Assembly (NCBI RefSeq): GCF_018802765.1
Contig: NZ_CP069163.1
Span: 1,488,001 to 1,552,000, forward strand
DNA from: Paludibacterium sp. B53371
GTDB lineage: Bacteria > Pseudomonadota > Gammaproteobacteria > Burkholderiales > Chromobacteriaceae
Length of the DNA stretch: 64,000 bases
Direction: 5' to 3'
The notes beneath the pieces were generated by a model, which saw only the letters and a list, made by a program, of their open reading frames with translations, was not told where the DNA came from and did not search any database. Positions within the stretch are counted from its first letter, which is position 1; the number at the start of each line of letters is the position of its first letter. A program made the position numbers and the translations under genes. This document shows, one piece after another, positions 10,238-18,385 of this stretch.

Positions 10238-10418
10238 GTCCCTCCCTTTCCAAGTCAGACTGGCAAATTATGCTATTCGATTTAAATTGTTTTTTGTGAA
10301 CCTGTTTAGAATTCAGTATAGGCGAGAATGGCGTGCCTGCCGTGCGCTGTCCACTGGGCTTAGGGACACGCCGGCTGTCCTGTTGTCCGGGCGCCCGTTT
10401 GCCTGAAGCCGGCAAAAG

Positions 10419-11444
10419 CTACGGGTGCAGGGTTGCCGGGATCGTCGGACATTGATGGGTGGTGCGGTAATCGATGACGGACAGGCGTCCGCTGACGATG
10501 TTCCGCCGGGCCTGTGCCAGTTTTTGTTGCATGTCGAGATCAATCAGCCCCTGGTTGTAACGATCCATGGCCAGCCCGAGCGCATCGTCACGCAGGCCGA
10601 GCACCCGGACACCGGCATGCCAGCGCCCCCTTTGGCCGTCCCGCAGGGTTTGATAGACCGCCAGGTCGATGCGTTTGACCATGGAACTGAGCATGACGCC
10701 GGGAAAGAGGGCGTTTTGATTGATATCTACCCCGATGGCGAATTTGCCGGCCTCGGCCACGGCTTGCAGCGAGCCCAGACCGGTATGGCCCGCGGCGGCG
10801 TAGATGACGTCGGCAGCGTGGCGCAATTGTGCCTGGGCCAGTTGCTTGCCGCGTGCCGGGTCATTGAAGGCGGCCGGGGTGTTGCCGGCCATGTCCTGCA
10901 ATACCCGGATGCGCGGGTTGATGTAGCGCGCTCCCTGGGCGTAGCCGCAGCCAAATGCCCGAATCAGCGGGGTATCCATGCCTCCGACGAAGCCGATGGT
11001 GCCGCTGCGTGATTTGAGTGCGGCGGCCATGCCGGCCAGAAACGAGCCTTCGTGCTCCTTGAACAGAATGCTTTGCACGTTGCGCCCGGGGGCGGCAGCA
11101 TCAATCAGCGTGAACCGGGTGTGCGGGTAGCGGGGCGCCACCTTTTCGATCGCCGGTGCGAAGAGGAAGCTGACTGCCACGATCATGCTCGGATGGCGGC
11201 GTGCCTGCTGCTCAAGCAGTGCTTCCGGTGTCATGCCATGACGCAGACTGACCTGGCGATAGGCGAGATGGGACTCGTGCGCGAAGCGCTCCGCCCCCTG
11301 CCAGGCATTCTGGCCGTAGCCTTTGTCGAAACGCCCCGAGGTGCTGTCGTAGAGCAGGACCGGGGTAAAGGATTGACCTGAGGCGGCACAGGCCAGCAGC
11401 AGAGAGAGCACTGGCGGAAGAAAGCGCTTCAGGTCGGGGCGCAT
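10419..11444 (-). CDS. BMP-family (PnrA/Med-like) periplasmic binding protein
   Basis: This protein of 341 residues is related to basic membrane protein/nucleoside-binding lipoproteins. It has GYGQNAWQGAERFA near the start, then the family hallmarks EHEGSFLAGMAAAL and GFVGGMDTPLIRAFGCGY, and later HTGLGSLQAV. Start ATG 11444 is preferred because AGGA lies nine bases upstream and the protein then starts with a clean signal peptide (MRPDLKRFLPPVLSLLLACAASG). The earlier ATG at 11474 lacks a ribosome site. There is no conventional lipobox with a +1 Cys clearly placed, so it may be a soluble periplasmic protein. No nucleoside ABC transporter genes adjoin it. It is the third solitary binding protein in this signalling cluster. 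Confidence 0.8.
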   Translation of the reverse strand: MRPDLKRFLPPVLSLLLACAASGQSFTPVLLYDSTSGRFDKGYGQNAWQGAERFAHESHLAYRQVSLRHGMTPEALLEQQARRHPSMIVAVSFLFAPAIEKVAPRYPHTRFTLIDAAAPGRNVQSILFKEHEGSFLAGMAAALKSRSGTIGFVGGMDTPLIRAFGCGYAQGARYINPRIRVLQDMAGNTPAAFNDPARGKQLAQAQLRHAADVIYAAAGHTGLGSLQAVAEAGKFAIGVDINQNALFPGVMLSSMVKRIDLAVYQTLRDGQRGRWHAGVRVLGLRDDALGLAMDRYNQGLIDLDMQQKLAQARRNIVSGRLSVIDYRTTHQCPTIPATLHP

Positions 11445-11538
11445 GGCCAATCCTTGCGGCAAGAATAGTTGCATAAGTATAACTACCTATTCTTGACGAA
11501 GGGAAGCAATATGACGATGCGGTGACGAGGGCGGGGGC

Positions 11539-12696
11539 TTAGTCGCTGGGGACGTGCAGCCGGACGACCAGCAGGGAGACATCATCCTTGGCATCGTCCC
11601 CATCCAGGTGGCGGCTGAGTGCTTCCAGGATGCTGTTGCCTACCGCATCCGGCCAGCCATGCTCAATGGCATGCTGAACACCGCTCAGCCCGAACTGGTC
11701 ACCTTTCAGGTTGCTGGCTTCGGTGATGCCGTCGGAGGACAGTACCAGCAGATCACCGTCTTCCCAGTGGACTTGCTGCAAGGTGTTGTCGAAATCGGCT
11801 TCGTCCAGAATGCCCAGCGGCGGGTAGCGCGAGGGGAAGCCATGCTTGAGTTGCCCGCCGCGCCCGATCAGCAGGGCGCAGGGAATGCCCCCGTTCCAGA
11901 TGGACAGGGTGCGGTGCAGGTAATCGATCGAGCACAGGGCGGCAGCGACAAAGCGGCCGGTGGGCAGCAGGCTGTGCAATTTTTTGTTGATGCCGCCAGC
12001 CAGCAAGCTGGTCGACAGGAACTGTTTCACCAGTTCGTAGAAGCCGTCGATGACCGGCAGGGCACTGATGGCGGCGGTCAGGCCGTGGCCGGTGCAGTCT
12101 GCCAGCAGGAAGTGCTCCAGACCCGGGGCGGAGTGGCTGCGGCAGATGATGTCACCGTTGAAGATGCCGGCCGGGTGCAGGGTGTGCCAGATGTGGGCCT
12201 GGCCGACAAAGGAGCGGTAGGTCAGGCGCTGGATCAGTTCCAGTGCCAGGGTCTGCTCGAATTCGTTCTCTTCGTAATAGCGTGCCAGCCGCACGGCATC
12301 GTCGGTCAGTTGGCGTTGCAGACGGGAGATCCGCAGGAAAACACGGATCTTCGCCAGCAGCATGTCGGGATTGGCCGGTTTGCAGAGGTAGTCGTCGCCC
12401 CCCACCGTCAGACCCGCCAGGATGTGGTCGGCGTCGTCGTCTGACGACAGGAAAATAATCGGCATCCATTCGTCGACAAACTGCTTGCGCAGCTGGTCGG
12501 TGAGCTGCAGACCATCCATGCCGGTCATCTGCAGGCTCATCACCACCAGATCCGGACGATGATTCTGGCAGAATGCCAGCGCCTCCTGGCCGCTGTGTAC
12601 GCCGGTGCAGCGAAAGCCAGCCTGCTGGAGAAACAGCACCAGCGGACTGAGTGCGGCGACGTCATCATCGACCAGTAAAATCAATGGAAGCGGCAT
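11539..12696 (-). CDS. Receiver-PP2C (SpoIIE/RsbU-type) phosphatase with atypical receiver
   Basis: This 385-residue protein has an N-terminal receiver (1-125), a short linker helix and a C-terminal PP2C-type Ser/Thr phosphatase (about 165-380). The phosphatase keeps metal-binding acidic motifs: FNGDIIC, LLADCTGHGLTAA, SSDGITEA and DDVSLLVV. The receiver has DDD at 10-12 and the Lys in YLCKPAN. However, the phospho-acceptor is Ser54 (VVMSLQMTGMDG), read as AGC at 12535-12537 in place of an Asp codon. It may therefore be phosphorylation-independent or constitutively set. GAGG precedes ATG 12696. Proteins of this class usually dephosphorylate an anti-sigma antagonist; no such partner is seen here. 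Confidence 0.88.
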   Translation of the reverse strand: MPLPLILLVDDDVAALSPLVLFLQQAGFRCTGVHSGQEALAFCQNHRPDLVVMSLQMTGMDGLQLTDQLRKQFVDEWMPIIFLSSDDDADHILAGLTVGGDDYLCKPANPDMLLAKIRVFLRISRLQRQLTDDAVRLARYYEENEFEQTLALELIQRLTYRSFVGQAHIWHTLHPAGIFNGDIICRSHSAPGLEHFLLADCTGHGLTAAISALPVIDGFYELVKQFLSTSLLAGGINKKLHSLLPTGRFVAAALCSIDYLHRTLSIWNGGIPCALLIGRGGQLKHGFPSRYPPLGILDEADFDNTLQQVHWEDGDLLVLSSDGITEASNLKGDQFGLSGVQHAIEHGWPDAVGNSILEALSRHLDGDDAKDDVSLLVVRLHVPSD

Positions 12697-12821
12697 GTTT
12701 TCCTCAAGCCGTCAGCCTTGCGGCCATGTGCATCAGTGGTATTGAGTTGTCTTTGAATCGGGCTATTGGCTCCCAGATGTCATTATCGATAGCGTCGGCA
12801 GGAATGCAAGGAAAATAGAGC

Positions 12822-12852
12822 TATCACATTGGTTGTGATAAACAAATATAAT
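12822..12852 (+). promoter_or_regulatory. Promoter with 19-bp palindrome overlapping the -35 region
   Basis: The inverted repeat TATCACATTGGTTGTGATA (12822-12840; 7-bp arms, 5-bp spacer) lies six bases upstream of a perfect -10 box TATAAT (12847-12852). The palindrome covers the expected -35 position, so a bound regulator could repress or activate the TPR-methyltransferase gene that follows at 12907. The divergent PP2C gene may share it. The cognate regulator is unknown. Confidence 0.55.
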
Positions 12853-12906
12853 GCCCCACTTTGTGAACTTGAACCCCGCTGTCGACACAGCGGACGGGAG
12901 TGTGAC

Positions 12907-14226
12907 ATGAGCTCTTCGGATTACCGGTCGATCTCGCCGGAAGCCCAGGCCGCCCTGGCGGCCGCCTGGCAGGCGCAGTGCGACGGTCGCCTGCAATGGG
13001 CGGGGGAGGGCTATCAGGGCTTGCTGGCCGACTGGCCGTGCTGGCCCGAGTTGCACTATCGCTTTGGCTTGTGGCTGTATCAGACCGGGCAGGGCGATTA
13101 TGCCGTGCAGGCGCTGCATCAGGCGGTCGCGCTGGCGCCGCATCAGACTGCGTGGCCGAACGATCTGGGCAATATGCTGGCAGCCCAGGGGCGTCACGAT
13201 GAGGCGGCGGCCGCCTTTATTCTGGCGCTGGAGCGTGACGCCCGTCAGGTGCAGGTCTGGCGCAATCTGGGCAGTGTCCTGCTGGCCGCGGGCAAGGCCG
13301 CCGAGGCCAGAACGGCGTTTGAGCAGGCGCTGGCCCTGGACCCGGCTCAGGCCGAGAGCTGGAACAGTCTGGGTACGGTCTATGCCGCGCTGGGCGAGGT
13401 GCTGGAAGCCGCCCGGTGCCAGTGTCAGGCCTATGTGCTGCCGCCGCATGACGACAAGGCTCACCATATCCTGGCGATTGCCTTTTATGTTCTGGGACGG
13501 ATCGATGAGGCCGCCGAGATCTATCGGCAGTGGCTGGCGCAGGAGCCGGAGAATCCGATTGCGGCCCATATGCTGGCGGCCTGTACGGTGGAAAATGTGC
13601 CGGCGCGGGCTTCGGATGCCTATCTGCAGATGTATTTCGATCAGGCCGCTGATGTGTTCGACAGCAAAATGATCGGCACGCTGGAGTACAGCATTCCGGC
13701 CCGTCTGGACGAGATGCTGACACGCCACGGGGTGGGCGAGGGGCTGACGATTCTCGATGCCGGGTGTGGTACGGGCTTGTGTGGCCCTTATCTGGCGGCA
13801 CGAGCCCGTCAGTTGGTCGGTGTGGACCTGTCGGCCAGGAGTCTGGCTCTGGCTGCCCGCAAGGGGTGCTATCACCAGCTGCAGCAGGTGGAAATGGTGG
13901 CTTACCTGCGTACGCTGCCTGCGGACAGTCTCGATCTGATCGCCAGTGCCGACACTTTCATCTATTTTGGCGCGCTGGATGAGTTGCTAAGGGAAATGGC
14001 GCGGGTATTGCGCCCCGGTGGCTACTTGCTGGCCTCGGCGGAAGAGCGCTTTGTGGCGGGCGATTTCGGCATTACGCCGAGCGGACGCTATCAACATGCG
14101 CAGGCTTATCTGCATCAGGGTCTTGAGTCCGCGGGGATGCAGCCGGTTGAGCTGACGCAGTTGGTGGTGCGAGAGGAGCTGGCCCTGCCGGTGGATGGTC
14201 TGCTGTTGCTGGCCGTGAAGCGCTGA
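12907..14226 (+). CDS. TPR-repeat protein fused to SAM-dependent methyltransferase
   Basis: This 439-residue protein starts at ATG 12907, with GGAG a few bases upstream; an in-frame upstream ATG at 12829 precedes the -10 box and is unlikely to be used. The N-terminal 230 residues form TPR repeats (VWRNLGSVLLAAGKAAEAR, WNSLGTVYAALGEVLEAARC). The C-terminal half is a class I methyltransferase: motif I is LTILDAGCGTGLCGPYLA, followed by VGVDLSARSLALA and the post-III region RVLRPGGYLLASAEE. The substrate is not evident; TPR domains suggest a protein or protein-bound target. It is a stand-alone transcript between divergent and convergent signalling genes. Confidence 0.82.
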   Translation: MSSSDYRSISPEAQAALAAAWQAQCDGRLQWAGEGYQGLLADWPCWPELHYRFGLWLYQTGQGDYAVQALHQAVALAPHQTAWPNDLGNMLAAQGRHDEAAAAFILALERDARQVQVWRNLGSVLLAAGKAAEARTAFEQALALDPAQAESWNSLGTVYAALGEVLEAARCQCQAYVLPPHDDKAHHILAIAFYVLGRIDEAAEIYRQWLAQEPENPIAAHMLAACTVENVPARASDAYLQMYFDQAADVFDSKMIGTLEYSIPARLDEMLTRHGVGEGLTILDAGCGTGLCGPYLAARARQLVGVDLSARSLALAARKGCYHQLQQVEMVAYLRTLPADSLDLIASADTFIYFGALDELLREMARVLRPGGYLLASAEERFVAGDFGITPSGRYQHAQAYLHQGLESAGMQPVELTQLVVREELALPVDGLLLLAVKR

Positions 14227-14240
14227 ACGGCGCGTTCCCC

Positions 14241-16940
14241 TCAGGGCAGCCCGATGTCCGGGTGCTGCAGGAAAGCTTCCATCTCGGCGGCCGGGAGCGG
14301 CTTGCTGAAGTAGTAGCCCTGGGCGTAATCACCGCCGATAGCGCGCAGGAAGCGCACTTGTTCCGCCTGTTCGACCCCCTCTCCGATCACGCTGGCCCCC
14401 ATGGCATGTCCCATGGCCACAATCATTTTCACCAGATTGCTTTTCTGCAGGTCTTGCGGGACGGATTCGAAGAATTGCCGGTCAACTTTGAGACGGTTCA
14501 CCGGGAAGCGGCGTAAATAGCTGAAGCTGGCATAGCCGGTACCGAAGTCGTCGATGGCCATTTCGACTTGCAGGGCTTGTAGTTCGCGCAGATTGGTTTC
14601 GACCTCGCTGGTATGGCTCATGGCAATGCTTTCGGTCAGTTCCAGTTCGATGGCGCTGGGCGGCAGTGCGTGACGTGCCAGTATCTCGCGCACCAGCTGA
14701 TGAAAGCCGGGAGACTCCATTTGTCTGGCCGAGACATTGACGGAGATGCGCAGGGTCGGCGCATGACTGAGGCGCCAGCGTGCCGCATGGGCACAGGCCT
14801 GATCCAGCACCCATTTGCCGATGGCGCAAATCAGTACTTCATCTTCTTCGGCCAGCGGGATGAACAGCGCGGGTGAGATCGCGCCGTGTTCGTGATGCTG
14901 CCAGCGCAGCAGGGCCTCGGCGCCGCTGACTTGCCCGCTGCGCAGATCGATCAGCGGCTGGAAGTGAAGTGACAGCTGCCCCTTGTCCATTGCCTGGCGC
15001 AATTCCATGCGCAGCTGCTGGCTCTGTTTGCGCTGGTCGTTGAGGTGGCTGTCAAAGCGTGACCAGGGCTGGGGGCTTGGCCCGGGTGTCTGCTGCAGGG
15101 CCGCCTGAGCACGCTGTACCAGGGTTTCGGCATCCGGTCCGTCGTCGGGAAAGAAGCTGACCCCCAGCTGGAAGCGTGGGTGCAGTGCATGTGGCGGCAA
15201 CAGATAGGGGGCGCGGATGCTTTGGTGCAAACCGGAGAGTCGGGCGTTCAGCTCCTCGTCATCCTGCCCTTCCAGCCAGACGGCAAAGCGGGTGTCGCTG
15301 AGCCGGGCGGCGATTTCGCCGACGCGGATCAGGTTTTGCAGCCGACGGGCGACTTCATTGGTCAGTGCGGCTCCGGTGGCCTTGTCGAATCCTTCGATAA
15401 TCTGGGCCAGATCACTTAATTCGATGGCACAACAGATGCCCTGGCGGTCTTTGCCGGTCAGGGCCAGGTTGTCCAGGTGCAGCAGCAGGCGGTGCTGGTT
15501 GGGCAGGCCGGTCTGCGAGTCGAAGTAGAACAGGTTGGCCAGCTCGTTTTCCGCGGCCTGTCTGGCGCCGGTTTCGGTTTGCAGGGCGATGGCATTGGCT
15601 GCCGAGCAGATGAAGTTGATTTCATCCTGGTGCCAGCGCCGGGGTTGCTGGTGTTCGACGCTGATGATGCCGTGCATCTTGTGGCCGACACGGATGGTGG
15701 CGATCAGTGCGCTCTGCAGACGGTAGCGCCGGATGTAGCTGACGAAGCTCTCATGCAGCGGGCGGGTATCGATTTCGCGGATGGCCATGAAGCGCAGGCG
15801 ATCTAGCCGTTCGATGCGTGCCGCGTCGGACATCAGGGTGATTTGTTCGTCCGCCAGATGGGTCTGGCTGTCGCTGCCGGCCACGCGGTGCAGTCGATGT
15901 GTATCCAGCGCGTGTTGCCAGATGACGACCCGGCTGGCTTCCAGGGTCTCTGCCAGTTTGCGGCACAGTGCCGACAGCCCGCCGCTGTGCTGCGACTGAC
16001 TCTGCTCGACGATGTCACGCAAAGCCTGTCCTTGTCTTTCCAGTCGCTGCAGTGTGGCGGCCTGACGGCCCCGCAGCCGGTTGGCCTGGCGCCCGAGCAA
16101 CCAGCCCAGTAGCAGCAGCAAACTGCACAGTGCCGTGGTCGCAGGCACCAGACGGTGCAGCATGTCTCTGCCCGGGGCGTGAAACTGCCAGCTCAGCCAG
16201 GCGAGCGGGCGGCCGTCGATCCCGTGAACCGGCTGTTGCAGGATGTCTGCCTGGCCCGAGGGGCGCAGGGCGATCCAGGCGTTGCTGATGGCGCTGTTGA
16301 ACGAGATCTGGCGGGCCAGCACGCGATCGACGCGGCGGGCAAAAATCATGACCTTGCGGTGGTTCATCACGGTCGGGCCGTTTTCCTGCAGGACGGGCTG
16401 GGCGACCAGCAGCGACAGGTCCCCCTGCAGCAGCGGGCCGCCAGCATGGGTCAGGATGTAGCCGCTGGTCGGATGGCGCGCCTGCTGCAGCAGTACCGAG
16501 TGCAGCCAGCGCCATGCGGTGTCGTCGAGCGCCAGCGGATCCTGGCCGTCGGCGACTTCGTGGCCATCCTGCAGGGCAAAGATCACCTTTCTGCTGGCCG
16601 GATCGACGATCAGGGCACTGTCAATGCGCAGGTTCAGATACACCGAGCGGGTGAGGGCCGAGCGAATCCAGACCATGTCCGGCTCGCTGCGGTTGATGCG
16701 ACTGCTGGCTTCGTCCCAGATGGCGTAATCGGAGAGTTGGCGTTCCAGTGCCAGCCGCTGTTGCTGCATGCTGTTGGCCAGCTGTTGCTGCAGCAGGGTG
16801 CGATATTCGGTGTCCTCCTGCATGGCGCTGTTGAACTGAATGGCCTCGATGCCGCCGATGCCGAGGGTCAGCAGTGCGATCAGCAAGGCCATCTGGTTGG
16901 CAAGCAAGCCGCGCCACAGGCGTGACAGGGTGGAGGTCAT
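14241..16940 (-). CDS. Membrane c-di-GMP phosphodiesterase (CHASE4-like, GAF, degenerate GGDEF, EAL)
   Basis: This 899-residue inner-membrane protein has a first membrane segment at about 14-34. A periplasmic sensor region follows with the CHASE4-like features ALERQLSDYAIWDEA and YLNLRIDSALIVD. A second membrane segment (TTALCSLLLLLGWLLG, about 270) is followed by a GAF domain, a GGDEF-like domain and an EAL domain. In the cyclase domain the GGDEF signature is replaced by SDTRF (RLSDTRFAVWL), so synthesis is unlikely. The EAL domain keeps EALLRWQH, ELTESIA, DDFGTGYAS and VDRQF, expected for c-di-GMP hydrolysis. The gene converges on the TPR-methyltransferase with a 14-base gap. Confidence 0.9.
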   Translation of the reverse strand: MTSTLSRLWRGLLANQMALLIALLTLGIGGIEAIQFNSAMQEDTEYRTLLQQQLANSMQQQRLALERQLSDYAIWDEASSRINRSEPDMVWIRSALTRSVYLNLRIDSALIVDPASRKVIFALQDGHEVADGQDPLALDDTAWRWLHSVLLQQARHPTSGYILTHAGGPLLQGDLSLLVAQPVLQENGPTVMNHRKVMIFARRVDRVLARQISFNSAISNAWIALRPSGQADILQQPVHGIDGRPLAWLSWQFHAPGRDMLHRLVPATTALCSLLLLLGWLLGRQANRLRGRQAATLQRLERQGQALRDIVEQSQSQHSGGLSALCRKLAETLEASRVVIWQHALDTHRLHRVAGSDSQTHLADEQITLMSDAARIERLDRLRFMAIREIDTRPLHESFVSYIRRYRLQSALIATIRVGHKMHGIISVEHQQPRRWHQDEINFICSAANAIALQTETGARQAAENELANLFYFDSQTGLPNQHRLLLHLDNLALTGKDRQGICCAIELSDLAQIIEGFDKATGAALTNEVARRLQNLIRVGEIAARLSDTRFAVWLEGQDDEELNARLSGLHQSIRAPYLLPPHALHPRFQLGVSFFPDDGPDAETLVQRAQAALQQTPGPSPQPWSRFDSHLNDQRKQSQQLRMELRQAMDKGQLSLHFQPLIDLRSGQVSGAEALLRWQHHEHGAISPALFIPLAEEDEVLICAIGKWVLDQACAHAARWRLSHAPTLRISVNVSARQMESPGFHQLVREILARHALPPSAIELELTESIAMSHTSEVETNLRELQALQVEMAIDDFGTGYASFSYLRRFPVNRLKVDRQFFESVPQDLQKSNLVKMIVAMGHAMGASVIGEGVEQAEQVRFLRAIGGDYAQGYYFSKPLPAAEMEAFLQHPDIGLP

Positions 16941-17064
16941 AAGGCGCTTTTAATAAATATGTGTTTATCTTAGGATTCTATTTCAGAAAAATTTGATGTC
17001 ACCCCGCTTTTTTGTGCATGAGCATGAAGTGCTTGATGGTGGCAGGGCAGAAGGGATTGTCGCG

Positions 17065-17733
17065 ATGAAGCAAATGGTATCGGTGTGGGATGTGCCGACA
17101 CGGGTTTTTCACTGGACGCTGGTGTTGTTGTTTGCCGGCATGTGGTGGACTGGCACGCAGGGCGGTGACTGGCTGAGATATCACATCTGGTGCGGTGAAG
17201 GCGTGGCCGTGCTGCTGGTGTTCCGCCTGCTGTGGGGCTTTCTCGGCAGCCAGACCGCGCGCTTCAGCGACTTTCTCAAGGGACCCGGCGTCATTCGCCG
17301 TTATCTGCGTGGCCATTTGCCGGAGGCGCAGCAGCCCGGTCATAACCCGCTGGGCGGACTGATGGTGCTGGCGCTGATCCTGACGCTGCTGTTTCAGGTT
17401 GCCAGTGGCATGCTGTCTTCGGATGTGGACAGCTATCTGTTTGATGGTCCGCTGGCGCATCTGGTCAGCAGTTCGGCCTCGGAGAGCATTACTTCGGTGC
17501 ACAAGCTGTTCTTTGATCTGATCATGGTGCTGGTGGTGCTGCATGTGGCTGCCGTGCTGGCGCACAAGGTGTTCAAAAAACAGAACCTGGTGCATGCCAT
17601 GCTGTCCGGGCGCAAGGCCATTGAGGGTGAGGTTGCCCCGCTGTATTTCGCACCGTTGCGGCTGGCCTTGCTCAGTCTGGCACTGGCGGTGGGAGCGGTG
17701 GCCGCGCTGGTCTTGGTCGTCGGTGGCGCCTGA
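17065..17733 (+). CDS. Cytochrome b561-family di-heme membrane protein
   Basis: This protein of 222 residues starts at ATG 17065, preceded by AAGGG; the in-frame ATG at 16993 gives an unconserved extension. It opens with VWDVPTRVFHWTLVLLF, the standard start of b561/hydrogenase-type cytochrome b subunits where the His is a heme ligand. Four membrane segments follow, with further His residues in RYHIWCGEGVAVLL, SVHKLFFDLIMVLVVLHVAAV and LAHKVF. It probably passes electrons between quinone and a periplasmic cytochrome. The convergent gene at 17814 encodes a cytochrome c', a plausible redox partner; the two share a terminator. Confidence 0.88.
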   Translation: MKQMVSVWDVPTRVFHWTLVLLFAGMWWTGTQGGDWLRYHIWCGEGVAVLLVFRLLWGFLGSQTARFSDFLKGPGVIRRYLRGHLPEAQQPGHNPLGGLMVLALILTLLFQVASGMLSSDVDSYLFDGPLAHLVSSSASESITSVHKLFFDLIMVLVVLHVAAVLAHKVFKKQNLVHAMLSGRKAIEGEVAPLYFAPLRLALLSLALAVGAVAALVLVVGGA

Positions 17734-17762
17734 CCGGCAGCTCGCAGCGGGTTGTCAGCAAG

Positions 17763-17798
17763 AAAAAAACCGCAAGTCGGCTGACTTGCGGTTTTTTT
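17763..17798. terminator. Bidirectional intrinsic terminator
   Basis: A 10-bp stem (ACCGCAAGTC/GACTTGCGGT) with a GGCT loop is flanked by seven A on the left and seven T on the right. It can therefore end both the cytochrome b gene and the convergent cytochrome c' gene. Confidence 0.92.
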
Positions 17799-17813
17799 AT
17801 GCCTGATGGCGGC

Positions 17814-18251
17814 TTATTCGACTTTCGGGCCGCGGAAGGTGTCGTGACAGGACTTGCAGCTCTGCGACACCAGGTCGTAGTTTTTCTTGATGCTGGCGAG
17901 GTCGCCACTGTGCGCGGCGACATTCAGGGCGTCGACCGCCTTGAAGAATTTGTCCTTTTCGCCCTGGAACTTGGCGGGCTGGCTCCAGATTTCCGGCTTG
18001 GCCCGGCTCTTGGCATCGATGCTGTTGGGGACAAACAGGGTAAAGGGCTGCTCGGCCGCCAGCTTGAAGGCATCGGCATGCTGAATGAAGGTGGCCTTGT
18101 TGTAGGGGTCTCGGCCACGAACGACCACCCCCATCGGCTCGAATTGCAGCAACATTTTCTTGAAGGCCTGCTGGCGTTCGGCGCCGCCCGGATTGGCCAG
18201 TACGGGGAGGGTAAAGGCGGTCAGCAGGGTCGTCAGAAGCAGTTTTTTCAT
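17814..18251 (-). CDS. Cytochrome c' (periplasmic, C-terminal heme)
   Basis: This protein of 145 residues has a signal peptide (MKKLLLTTLLTAFTLPVLA). The single heme-binding site is at the C-terminus, SCKSCHDTFR (about C132-H136), the arrangement of class II cytochromes c (c'/c556). The body is a predicted four-helix bundle, including RQQAFKKMLLQF near the start. Cytochromes c' bind NO or act as electron carriers; the convergent b-type cytochrome suggests electron transfer. It lies next to the zur promoter region but is transcribed away from it. Confidence 0.9.
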   Translation of the reverse strand: MKKLLLTTLLTAFTLPVLANPGGAERQQAFKKMLLQFEPMGVVVRGRDPYNKATFIQHADAFKLAAEQPFTLFVPNSIDAKSRAKPEIWSQPAKFQGEKDKFFKAVDALNVAAHSGDLASIKKNYDLVSQSCKSCHDTFRGPKVE

Positions 18252-18319
18252 GATGTCACGGTGTCAGGTTGAATGACGGCGATTTTATCACAATGGAATG
18301 TTGCTGCCGGTACGGGGTG

Positions 18320-18359
18320 TTAAAACTTGTAAAGAGGAAATGTTATAATATAACATGGG
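18320..18359 (+). promoter_or_regulatory. zur promoter with overlapping Zur box
   Basis: A perfect 8-1-8 palindrome, ATGTTATAATATAACAT (18340-18356), matches the recalled gammaproteobacterial Zur box core (GTTATAnTATAAC). It contains a consensus -10 box TATAAT (18344-18349), with a weak -35 (TTAAAA, 18320-18325) 18 bases upstream. Zur bound with zinc would cover the -10 box, giving autoregulation of the zur-GTPase operon that starts at 18386. The divergent cytochrome c' gene starts about 90 bases away. Confidence 0.85.
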
Positions 18360-18385
18360 TTTTTTTCTGAAATGGATCGCCTCGA

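Noticed and set aside
18311-18336. A second Zur-like box just upstream of the first
   Set aside because: The AT-rich segment TTAAAACTTGTAAAG lacks dyad symmetry; it is better read as a weak -35 region.
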